Shown here one piece after another: positions 1 to 7,158 of a DNA stretch of 64,000 nucleotides. The notes under the pieces were generated by a model that saw only the letters and a program-made list of their open reading frames with translations, made no database searches and was not told the origin of the DNA. The stretch is from Janibacter limosus (GTDB lineage Bacteria; Actinomycetota; Actinomycetes; Actinomycetales; Dermatophilaceae). The translations under genes were made by a program, and so were the position numbers. The stretch is from contig NZ_CP036164.1 of the NCBI RefSeq assembly GCF_004295485.1, positions 3,224,001-3,288,000 on the forward strand, in the 5' to 3' direction. The first letter of the stretch is position 1. Every line of letters starts with the position of its first letter.

Positions 1-2
1 GC

Positions 3-452
3 AGCCAGGAGGAGCTGGCCGGGCGCATCGGTCGCTCCCGACCGCAGATCTCCAACACCCTCCGGCTGCTGCGCCTGCCTCCGCTCGTCGCGAGGCGAGT
101 CGCCGCGGGAGTGCTGAGCGCTGGTCACGCGCGCGCGCTGCTCACCCTGGAGGACGGCGGTCAGATGGAGCGCCTTGCCCAGCGCATCGTCGCCGAGGGC
201 CTGTCCGTGCGCACGGTGGAGGAGATCGTCGCCCTGGGCATGGACCCCGAGAAGGAGCGACGGGCCGCTCCCCGGGCCGGGAAGCACCACCCCCAGCTCG
301 ACGACCTCGCCGGCCGGATCAGCGACCGCCTCGACACGCGCGTCAAGATCAATCTGGGGCAACGCAAGGGGCGGATGACGATCGAGTTCGCCTCGATGGA
401 GGACCTCCACCGGGTCCTCGGCCAGATGGGCGTCGACGCAGACGAGTCCTGA
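3..452 (+). CDS. parB: ParB chromosome-partitioning protein, C-terminal part (5' truncated by window edge)
   Basis: Only the last 149 codons are present; the frame is open to the window edge. The visible part begins inside the helix-turn-helix of the ParB family (SQEELAGRIGRSRPQISN), which contacts parS, and continues through the linker to the C-terminal dimerisation region ending VLGQMGVDADES. ParB loads at parS sites near oriC and acts with ParA in chromosome segregation. It is convergent with trxA across a strong hairpin. In Mycobacterium cwlM lies between trxC and parB; no such gene is found here. The start and the CTPase domain lie outside the window. Confidence 0.95.
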   Translation, partial: SQEELAGRIGRSRPQISNTLRLLRLPPLVARRVAAGVLSAGHARALLTLEDGGQMERLAQRIVAEGLSVRTVEEIVALGMDPEKERRAAPRAGKHHPQLDDLAGRISDRLDTRVKINLGQRKGRMTIEFASMEDLHRVLGQMGVDADES

Positions 453-484
453 CGGCGGCGGGAGCTGCCTCGGGAGCCGGCATG

Positions 485-533
485 CAAGAGGCCGCGTGGT
501 GAAGGGATCTCTCTTCGACCACGCGGCCTCTTG
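485..533. terminator. Bidirectional terminator between parB and trxA
   Basis: A perfect 16-bp inverted repeat (CAAGAGGCCGCGTGGT at 485-500 and its complement at 518-533) surrounds a 17-nt loop that can pair further (GAAG with CTTC). It lies between two converging stop codons, so it probably ends both transcripts. Confidence 0.85.
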
Positions 534-572
534 CCGATCAGCCACACCAATTACGTTGTGGCGCAGGGGAAC

Positions 573-896
573 TCAGCCGATGAAGGGCTCGAGCTCCTTG
601 ACGATCTTGGGCTTCGGGAGCGCGCCGACGATGGTCTTGACGACCTCGCCGCCCTGGAAGACGTACATCGACGGGATCGAGGTGATGCCGTAACGACCGG
701 TCGTCTGCGGGTTGGCGTCGGTGTCGAGCTTGACGATCTTCAGCTTGCCCTCGTACTGCCCGGAGAGCTCTTCGAGCACGGGCGCGACCGCGCGGCACGG
801 GCCGCACCAGGTGGCCCAGAAGTCGACGAGGACGGGGACGTCACTGTTGAGGACGTCCTGCTCGAAGGTTGCATCGGTGGTCGGTGTGGTGGCCAT
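573..896 (-). CDS. trxA: Thioredoxin
   Basis: A 107-residue protein of standard thioredoxin length, with the active site WCGPC at residues 30-34 and the cis-proline loop TSIP near residue 75. It is a cytosolic disulfide reductase recharged by the reductase encoded 35 bp upstream. The ATG at 896 is preceded by AAGGAG at good spacing, so the longer upstream open frame was not used. It is the last gene of the trxB-trxA unit and is followed by the terminator shared with parB. The order matches the trxB2-trxC locus of Mycobacterium. Confidence 0.97.
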   Translation of the reverse strand: MATTPTTDATFEQDVLNSDVPVLVDFWATWCGPCRAVAPVLEELSGQYEGKLKIVKLDTDANPQTTGRYGITSIPSMYVFQGGEVVKTIVGALPKPKIVKELEPFIG

Positions 897-931
897 GTGG
901 TTGTCTCCTTGGGTGGTCTCGGGTGGGGTGG

Positions 932-1951
932 TCAGCGGGCGCCGACGGTGCCGGCGACGGGGTTGTCCTGCGCGGTGAGGGCCTGGTCCTCCGCAGGAGA
1001 GCCAGCCTCCTCGCGGGCAGCGAGCCAGCGCTCGGCGTCGAGTGCAGCGGAGCACCCGGAGCCGGCGGCGGTGATCGCCTGACGGTAGGTGTGGTCGACG
1101 AGGTCGCCTGCGGCGAAGACCCCGTCGAGGTTGGTGCGCGAGGAGCGGCCGTCGACGAGGACGTAGCCCTCGTCGTCGAGGTCGACGACACCCTTGACGA
1201 GCTCGTTGCGCGGGTCGTGCCCGATGGCGACGAAGAGGCCGGTGGCCTCGATCTCGCGGGTCTCGCCGGTGACGATGTCGCGCAGGGTCACGCCGGTGAC
1301 CTTGTCCTCCCCATGGATCGCAGCGACCTCGCTGTTCCACGCGAAGCGGATCTTGGCGTTGCTGTGGGCGCGGTCGGCCATGATCTTGCTGGCGCGCAGC
1401 TCGTCCCGGCGGTGGACGATGGTCACCGAGCGGGCGAACTTCGTCAGGAAGGTGGCCTCCTCGACGGCGGAGTCACCGCCGCCGACGACGATGATGTCCT
1501 GCTCGCGGAAGAAGAAGCCGTCACACGTCGCACACCAGCTGACGCCGTGGCCCGAGAGGCGCTTCTCGTCGGGCAGCCCGAGCTCGCGGTAGGCCGAGCC
1601 CATCGCGAGGATGACGGAGTGTGCGCGGTGGGTGTTGCCCTCGCCGTCGGTGACGACCTTGACCGGACCCTCGAGCTCGACGGCGGTGACGTCGTCGGTG
1701 ACGATCTCGGTGCCGAAGCGCTCGGCCTGGGCGCGCATGTTGAGCATGAGGTCGGGCCCCATGACCCCCTCGGTGAAGCCGGGGAAGTTCTCGACGTCGG
1801 TGGTGTTCATCAGGGCCCCGCCGGCCGTGACCGAGCCCTCGAACATCAGCGGCTCGAGGTTGGCACGGGCGGCGTAGACGGCCGCGGTGTAGCCCGCCGG
1901 GCCGGAACCGATGATGATGACGTTGCGGATGTCGGAGCTGGCGTCGGCCAC
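932..1951 (-). CDS. trxB: Thioredoxin reductase (NADPH)
   Basis: A 339-residue low-molecular-weight thioredoxin reductase. The FAD-binding GSGPAG is at residues 15-20, the redox motif CATC near residue 143, and the NADPH-binding [10 protein letters not shown] about a dozen residues later. The C-terminal FAD motif ends [10 protein letters not shown]. It uses NADPH to reduce TrxA. The start is GTG at 1951, with a purine-rich AAGGA upstream. A SigR/SigH-type promoter lies about 60 bp upstream, which suggests induction by thiol oxidation. The C-terminus carries about 30 extra residues beyond the usual end. Confidence 0.96.
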   Translation of the reverse strand: MADASSDIRNVIIIGSGPAGYTAAVYAARANLEPLMFEGSVTAGGALMNTTDVENFPGFTEGVMGPDLMLNMRAQAERFGTEIVTDDVTAVELEGPVKVVTDGEGNTHRAHSVILAMGSAYRELGLPDEKRLSGHGVSWCATCDGFFFREQDIIVVGGGDSAVEEATFLTKFARSVTIVHRRDELRASKIMADRAHSNAKIRFAWNSEVAAIHGEDKVTGVTLRDIVTGETREIEATGLFVAIGHDPRNELVKGVVDLDDEGYVLVDGRSSRTNLDGVFAAGDLVDHTYRQAITAAGSGCSAALDAERWLAAREEAGSPAEDQALTAQDNPVAGTVGAR

Positions 1952-2008
1952 GAGGTGAGTCCTTGGATCGGTGGTGGCGCGGCAGGGCGCGCACGGTCTG
2001 ACGATGTC

Positions 2009-2034
2009 AACGTCATCGTAGGGCCGTCTGTTCC
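2009..2034 (-). promoter_or_regulatory. SigR/SigH-type promoter for trxB-trxA
   Basis: Read on the minus strand, GGAAC (2034-2030) is followed after exactly 18 nt by GTT (2011-2009). This matches the GGAAY-N18-GTT promoters of the Streptomyces SigR and mycobacterial SigH disulfide-stress sigma factors, whose known targets include trxBA. The predicted transcription start is about 50 nt before the trxB GTG. The match and spacing are seen; use by a SigR-type factor is inferred, since no such sigma gene is in the window. Confidence 0.6.
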
Positions 2035-2059
2035 ATGGGTGTCGAGGACACCCGGGAGG

Positions 2060-2815
2060 TCACGAGGTGGGGACACTGACGGGGTCGGGCCAGATGGGCT
2101 CGCAGCCGGAGGTGACCGCCCAGGCCAGCGAGGGCCCCTCGGGGAGCGTCTCGGCGATGAGCAGCAGCCCGTCCTTGCCGTCGAATCGCGCCACGTCGAT
2201 CACGACGGCCTGCATCTGCGGTTGGCCCAGACGCGCGAGGCAGTCGGTCGCGCCGGCTGCGGTCGTCATGGTGCCGAGGGCCTTGTCATCGGTGTTGCGC
2301 GGGAACTCGGTGGGGTTGTCGAGCAGCTTGGCGGCGCCGTCGGCGAGGCTCGCCTGGCTGTAGTCGGCCCCGCTGGCCGTGATGGCGAAGGCCGGGACCT
2401 CGCTGTCGGCCGATGGCGCGGCGGCGCCTGCCGAGCTCTGGTCGGTCGTCTGCTGCGCCCGGCTCTCGCTCTGGGCGGCTGCGTCGGAGGCCCCGCTGTC
2501 GGTGCCGGCGTTCTTCAGCATGAGACCGCCCACGCCCAGGGCGACCACGGTCGCGGCGGCTGCCCCGAGGATCCAGGGTGCCACCGGTCGGCGACGGCGA
2601 AGGGGGGATCGGCCCGGCTCGTCCATGGCCCCCCAGAAGCCGGACTCGTGCCCGGCGTCGTCGGTGGCCGCGTCGTCGGTCGTGCCGCCGCGTGCGGCGT
2701 GCTCGTCCGCGAGGCTGGCGCGGATGCGGTCGTTGAGGTCGGCGGGCATGGGTCCGCTCTCCTTGAGGCTCGCGAGTAGATGACGCATGCCCGTGGGGTC
2801 CTGTTGGTCAGTCAT
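2060..2815 (-). CDS. Membrane protein, probable anti-sigma factor for the adjacent SigM
   Basis: A 251-residue protein with an acidic cytosolic N-terminus (about 78 residues), one membrane span at about 79-100 (PWILGAAAATVVALG), then an Ala/Ser-rich and folded extracytoplasmic part. The start ATG at 2815 overlaps the sigM stop by 8 nt, the classic translational coupling of sigma and anti-sigma genes. No HxxxCxxC zinc motif is seen. Position corresponds to Rv3912 (rsmA) next to sigM in M. tuberculosis. Function comes from topology and synteny, not from a recognised domain. Two extracytoplasmic cysteines (in TDCLARLG and SGCEPIW) may pair. Confidence 0.7.
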   Translation of the reverse strand: MTDQQDPTGMRHLLASLKESGPMPADLNDRIRASLADEHAARGGTTDDAATDDAGHESGFWGAMDEPGRSPLRRRRPVAPWILGAAAATVVALGVGGLMLKNAGTDSGASDAAAQSESRAQQTTDQSSAGAAAPSADSEVPAFAITASGADYSQASLADGAAKLLDNPTEFPRNTDDKALGTMTTAAGATDCLARLGQPQMQAVVIDVARFDGKDGLLLIAETLPEGPSLAWAVTSGCEPIWPDPVSVPTS

Positions 2816-3437
2816 GGCCACCTCCCTGGGGGTTGGTCTGGCCTGATGTGTCTGACGAGTCGGAGGGCCCGGAGGTTCCCTCGGCGTCGAACCCCGCGCC
2901 GCGCAGGGCGCGCCCGATGGCCTCACGCCCGCGTGAGCAGCGGGACTTGACGGTGCCCCGGGGGACGTCGAGGATCTGGGCGGCCTCGGCGACCGGGACG
3001 GCGTGCATGTCGACGAGCACGAGGGCCAGGCGCTGGGCCTCGGGGAGCTTGTGGAGGGCCTCGTGGACCGCCATCCGGGTGTCGACCCGACCGGTCGCGT
3101 CGGGCGTGGCGGGGGCGAGCCGGATGACGTCGTCGGTGAGCTCGCTCGTGGGCCGTACCCGCCGTGTCAGGTCGATGCAGGCGTTGACGATGATCCGGTG
3201 CAGCCAGGTCGTGACCGCGGCCTCGCCCCGGTAGGTGTCGGCCCGTCGGAAGGCCGAGATGAATCCGTCCTGCACGGCCTCGGCCGCCAGCTCTCGGTCG
3301 CCGCAGACACCGACGGCCACGGCCCACATGCGGTCACGGTGCCGTCGGTAGACCTCACCGAAGGCATCGGGGTCGCCCTCGGCGTGCCGGCGCATCAGGG
3401 CCCGGTCGTCGTCCTCGGTGACGGGGGGAGTCGTCAC
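2808..3437 (-). CDS. sigM: ECF RNA polymerase sigma factor, SigM-like
   Basis: A 209-residue group 4 sigma factor. Sigma region 2 covers about residues 22-88 (DAFGEVYRRHRDRMWAVA and the -10 recognition segment TYRGEAAVTTWLHRIIVN). Region 4 covers about 125-180, with the helix-turn-helix VAEAAQILDVPRGTVKSR. The start is GTG at 3437, 8 nt after the stop of the pseudokinase gene, with no clear Shine-Dalgarno, so coupled translation is likely. It sits between the murJ block and the anti-sigma/trx genes as in Mycobacterium, where SigM controls Esx and surface-lipid genes. It is a candidate regulator of stress or envelope genes here, but its promoter target is not known. Confidence 0.88.
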   Translation of the reverse strand: MTTPPVTEDDDRALMRRHAEGDPDAFGEVYRRHRDRMWAVAVGVCGDRELAAEAVQDGFISAFRRADTYRGEAAVTTWLHRIIVNACIDLTRRVRPTSELTDDVIRLAPATPDATGRVDTRMAVHEALHKLPEAQRLALVLVDMHAVPVAEAAQILDVPRGTVKSRCSRGREAIGRALRGAGFDAEGTSGPSDSSDTSGQTNPQGGGHD

Positions 3438-3445
3438 GACCGGGC

Positions 3446-5434
3446 TCAGCGGACGGCGATCTCGCCGAGCGCGGCGCGGAATCGTCCGTCGTCGCTCGAC
3501 GCGAGGGAGGTGAACCAGACCGTCACGAACTGGCCGGTGACCTCGGAGGACGGAGTCAGGACGATCTGGCCGCTGCGACCCTCGGTCTTGCCGATCTCCG
3601 TGCCCGAGCTGGCAGCCTGGTCGCCCGCGTAGACGGTCGCGTTGGACGTGGTGGGCAGGTCGAGGGTGACCGAGCTGATCTTCTGGGCCTGCCCGAGGTC
3701 GACGGTGATGCCGACGCCCTGCTTGACGCCACCGAAGCTCTCGCTGTTGTAGCCCTCGGTCGTCCAGCTGGTCGAGGGGTCGCCGTCGTAGACGCGCGGG
3801 ACCTCGGCGTTGTGCTCGGCGCCGTCGCCGGGCGGCGGGTCGAAGCCGGCGGCGTTGATGATGCCCAGCGGCTCACCCGTGCCGTCGCTGCCAGCGTCGG
3901 AGGTCGACTCGGTCGTCTGAGCCGCCGTGGTCTCGTCGCCACCAAGGATCTTGCCCAGGTCGCTGCCGGAGCCGATGCGGGAGGTGCCGAGGGCCCCGAG
4001 GAGGCACGCCAGGAGCACGAAGCCCGTCATGAGCATCATCACGAAGTTGGCCTGGCTGCGGCTCGGCGGGGCACCGGCCTCGGCCGGCAGCAGCGGGGCA
4101 GGAGGCTCGATCTCGGCGGTGGCCGGTGCGGAGCCCAGGGAGGTGCGGGTGCGCTGGTCGGCGCGGATGGCCTCACGTCGGGCGCGGGCGTCGTGGATGG
4201 CCTCCTTGGACCGGTCGCCGGCCGTCCGGGCAGCCTTGCCGAGGCGATCGCCGATGACCTTGCCACCGGTCCCGACGGCCGCTGCTGCTGCCGCCGCTGC
4301 AGCAGCAGCAGTGGCGGTGCGGCCGTGCTGGTCGTCGCCAGCGGTGGCGCGGTCCTCGTCACCCGCATCGGGGTGCGGCGAGGACCCCGTGGCGGGTGCT
4401 GCTCGGTGGCTGCCCCCGCGTCCGCCCGGGGTGATGACGACCGTGTGCCGGCCGTCGTCGTCGAGCACGATCGGCCGGGTGACCTGGTCGTCATCGGCGT
4501 CCACGGCCGTGGCCAGCGACGCGTCACCGGGTTCGCTGGTCCCGCTGGTCCCGCTGGTCCCGGCAGCGGTCGAGGCTGCGCTGACGGGCACGCGCTCGGT
4601 GGGCGCCTCGCCGGCGCTCGTCGGGCTGGTGCGCACGGCACCTGCGAGCGGGATGCGAGACCAGGGTGCGATCTGGGCGGCGTAGTCACCGGGCGAGTCC
4701 GGCCCGGTGCCGTCGGTGAGCGTCTCGCGGCAGATCGTGTCGAGGTCACCCGGCACGGCGACGGCCAGGTGCGAAGGGGGTTGGACCCGCCCGTGCTCGC
4801 GGGGAGCGGCGGGCAGGGTCGTGGTGCCGTCGAGGGGCCAGGTCGCGGTGAGACCGGCGTAGGCGAGGGCCACGATGCTCTGGGCGTCGTCGCGGTCGGC
4901 CTCGGCGCCCTCGGTCTCGATGCCGGCGAGCGCTGCGGTCGTGGCGAGGCCGCGGACCTTGACGCGGCCGTCGCTGGTCAGCTGGACGATCTCGGGCGTG
5001 AGGGCGAGGTGGTGCAGCCCTCGGGCGCGGGCCGCCTCGACACCGGTGGCGACCTCACCGGTGATGCGGCGTACCTCCTCGGCGGGCAGGCCGTCGGTGC
5101 CGATGGCCGCGGCATAGGTGCGGGCCCCGTCGAGGGCGTCCTCGGCGATCCAGGCGAGGTCTCCCTCGCCACCGACGTCGAGGATGCGCACGAGCTGGGC
5201 GGCCTCGACCCCGGCCGCGCGTCGGGCTGCGTCGAGGGCCGCCGCCGTGGTGTCGGCGTCAGCGGGCATGACGAGCAGGGTCACGTCGCGATCGAGCGTC
5301 GTGTCCCTGGCCGCCCAGCGTTCGCCGCCCGGGATCTCTTCGATCCGGGATTCGACCGTGTAGCGACCGAGCTCGGTCCCCGGGTTTACCCCGTGCACGC
5401 TGTCCCTCTCGTCGGTGGATGTCTGCCGCGCCAT
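3446..5434 (-). CDS. Membrane-anchored pseudokinase with extracellular discoidin-like domain
   Basis: A protein of about 662 residues. Residues about 20-280 have a protein-kinase-like fold, but the usual VAIK lysine, HRD and DFG are replaced (VTLLVM, HHLALTPE, VRGL), so catalysis is not expected. A disordered Pro/Thr linker holds an alanine run near 371-383. A membrane span lies at about 461-483 (FVMMLMTGFVLLACLL), followed by an extracytoplasmic discoidin-like beta domain (VYDGDPSTSWTTEGYN, GITVDLGQ). In M. tuberculosis these parts are fused to MurJ (MviN, Rv3910), where the pseudokinase binds FhaA; here they are a separate gene 47 bp after murJ. A GTG at 5398 with GAGAGGG upstream is an alternative start. 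Confidence 0.85.
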   Translation of the reverse strand: MARQTSTDERDSVHGVNPGTELGRYTVESRIEEIPGGERWAARDTTLDRDVTLLVMPADADTTAAALDAARRAAGVEAAQLVRILDVGGEGDLAWIAEDALDGARTYAAAIGTDGLPAEEVRRITGEVATGVEAARARGLHHLALTPEIVQLTSDGRVKVRGLATTAALAGIETEGAEADRDDAQSIVALAYAGLTATWPLDGTTTLPAAPREHGRVQPPSHLAVAVPGDLDTICRETLTDGTGPDSPGDYAAQIAPWSRIPLAGAVRTSPTSAGEAPTERVPVSAASTAAGTSGTSGTSEPGDASLATAVDADDDQVTRPIVLDDDGRHTVVITPGGRGGSHRAAPATGSSPHPDAGDEDRATAGDDQHGRTATAAAAAAAAAAAVGTGGKVIGDRLGKAARTAGDRSKEAIHDARARREAIRADQRTRTSLGSAPATAEIEPPAPLLPAEAGAPPSRSQANFVMMLMTGFVLLACLLGALGTSRIGSGSDLGKILGGDETTAAQTTESTSDAGSDGTGEPLGIINAAGFDPPPGDGAEHNAEVPRVYDGDPSTSWTTEGYNSESFGGVKQGVGITVDLGQAQKISSVTLDLPTTSNATVYAGDQAASSGTEIGKTEGRSGQIVLTPSSEVTGQFVTVWFTSLASSDDGRFRAALGEIAVR

Positions 5435-5481
5435 CCTAGGTCCCCGAGCCGGTGGAGGCCGGGAGCCGGGCGCGGGGCGCG

Positions 5482-7158
5482 TCAGCCTCGCCTGAGGCGG
5501 CGGGCGAAGGGCTCGAGCGTCTCGGTGACCTCGGTGACCCGCAGCCGCGCGGCGATCGCGATGCTCAGGACGAGCACGACGAGGCCGACGACCGTGGTGA
5601 GGACGACGGAGCCGATCCACGTGCTGCCGTCGACGACCTGGCCCAGCCCGCGCAGGACGACCCACCCGACGGCGGTCCCGACGAGGGTGGCCAGACCCAG
5701 TCGGACGAAGGTGCGCACGACCCGGGTGAGCCCGAGGCTGCCGAGGCGGCGACGGAGCAGCCACAGGCCCAGGACGGCAGCGACCACGTTGGACACCGTC
5801 TGGCCCAGACCGACCCAGGTCGCGGCGTGTGCGGGGGGACCGACGCTGCCGATGATGGTGAAGGTCACCGCGACGGCCGTCACGAGCAGCTGGAGGAGGA
5901 AGGGGGTGCGGCCGTCCTCGTAGGCGTAGTAGGCCCGCTGGACGAGGAAGAACCAGCCGTACGGCACGAGGCCGAGCATCATCGCGACGAGGACACCGAC
6001 GGAGGCGTCGACCTGGACGCGCGGGATGCCGGGCAGGACCGCCGCGAGCAGGTAGGGCGCGACGAGCAGGATGGCCGCGGTGCCCGGCAGGAGGAGGACG
6101 CCCGGCATCGTCAACCCGCGCCGGAGGTCGGCCGTCACGGCTGGCGTGTCGCCGTCGTGGGCGGCGTGGGAGATCCGGGTGAAGAGGGCCGTCACGAGCG
6201 AGACCGTGATGATGCCGTGCGGCAGCATGAAGAGGAGGAAGGCGTTGGCGTAGGCGGTCAGGCCAGCGCCCTCGACGCCCTGGGCCTCGGCAGCGTGCAG
6301 CGCCCCGGTGAGGACCCGCGAGTTGACGAGGTAGGCCAGCTGACCCACGGCCACCGCGCCGAAGGCCCACATCGCCATCCGGGAGGCACCCCGCAGGCCG
6401 CTGCCGCGCAGCCCCCAGACGGGGCGGAAGCGCAGACCGATCCCGCGCAGTGCCGGGATGAGCGCGAAGGCCTGCAGCGCGATCGACAGGGTTGCCGAGC
6501 CGCCGAGCACGGCGATCATCGTCGGGTCCCACGAGGAGACGGACCCCTGCAGGGGTCGGTCGGAGAAGACGAACCACAGCAGGCCGCCGATGGCCACGAC
6601 ATTGGCCAGGGCCGGGGCCCACATGAAGGCGCCGAAGCGGTGGTGCGCGGTGAGGACCTGCCCCAGGAGGGTGTAGAGACCGTAGAAGAAGACCTGCGGC
6701 AGGCACAGCACCGCGAAGGCCGTCGCGAGGGTGCGGGCCTCGGGCGGCCAGCTGCTCGAGACGACGAGAGAGATGAGGAGGGGTGCGGCCAGGGTCAGGA
6801 GCAGCGTGATGACGGCCAGCGCGGTCACGGCCAGCGTGAGGAGGCGGTTGATGTAGGTCTGGCCGCCGTCGTGGTCGCGCATGGCCCGCGTGATCTGCGG
6901 GACGATCACCGCGTTGAGCACGCCACCGGCGATCAGCAGGTGGAAGATGTTGGGCAGGGTGTTGGCGGCGTTCCACGCGTCGGCGGCGATGATCGTCAGG
7001 CCGACGACGTAGGCCGTCAGGCTGTTGCGGGCGAACCCCAGCACCCGCGAGAAGAGCGTCCCGGCCGCCATGATCGCGCTCGAGCGCCCGATGTCGGGGC
7101 TGGGTCGATCGCCGGTGCGCTCGCCCAGGACCTCATCGGGGGTGGCGGCCTCGCTCAT
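5482..7158 (-). CDS. murJ: Lipid II flippase MurJ
   Basis: A 558-residue polytopic protein of the MurJ/MviN family (MOP superfamily) with about 14 hydrophobic segments. The family-typical start GTLFSRVLGFARNSLTAYVVG supplies the conserved arginines of the first transmembrane helices. It flips lipid II across the membrane for peptidoglycan synthesis. The ATG overlaps the stop of the preceding DUF6049 gene by 4 nt (ATGA). The C-terminus stops after the last membrane helix without the cytosolic pseudokinase extension found in mycobacteria; that part is the next gene. Confidence 0.95.
   Translation of the reverse strand: MSEAATPDEVLGERTGDRPSPDIGRSSAIMAAGTLFSRVLGFARNSLTAYVVGLTIIAADAWNAANTLPNIFHLLIAGGVLNAVIVPQITRAMRDHDGGQTYINRLLTLAVTALAVITLLLTLAAPLLISLVVSSSWPPEARTLATAFAVLCLPQVFFYGLYTLLGQVLTAHHRFGAFMWAPALANVVAIGGLLWFVFSDRPLQGSVSSWDPTMIAVLGGSATLSIALQAFALIPALRGIGLRFRPVWGLRGSGLRGASRMAMWAFGAVAVGQLAYLVNSRVLTGALHAAEAQGVEGAGLTAYANAFLLFMLPHGIITVSLVTALFTRISHAAHDGDTPAVTADLRRGLTMPGVLLLPGTAAILLVAPYLLAAVLPGIPRVQVDASVGVLVAMMLGLVPYGWFFLVQRAYYAYEDGRTPFLLQLLVTAVAVTFTIIGSVGPPAHAATWVGLGQTVSNVVAAVLGLWLLRRRLGSLGLTRVVRTFVRLGLATLVGTAVGWVVLRGLGQVVDGSTWIGSVVLTTVVGLVVLVLSIAIAARLRVTEVTETLEPFARRLRRG

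Noticed and set aside
1334..1350. GTTCCACGCGAAGC-like sequence as a parS site near parB
   Set aside because: It lacks the symmetric TGTTTCACGTGAAACA core and lies inside trxB coding sequence.
869..2779. Long plus-strand open frame opposite trxB and the anti-sigma gene
   Set aside because: It is the antisense shadow of well-recognised genes, with low-complexity Gly/Asp/Val composition caused by high GC. No family match and no start signal.
4281..4320. GCTGCTGCTGCC run in the pseudokinase gene as a microsatellite of regulatory interest
   Set aside because: It encodes an alanine run in a disordered linker with mixed Ala codons; nothing points to regulation.
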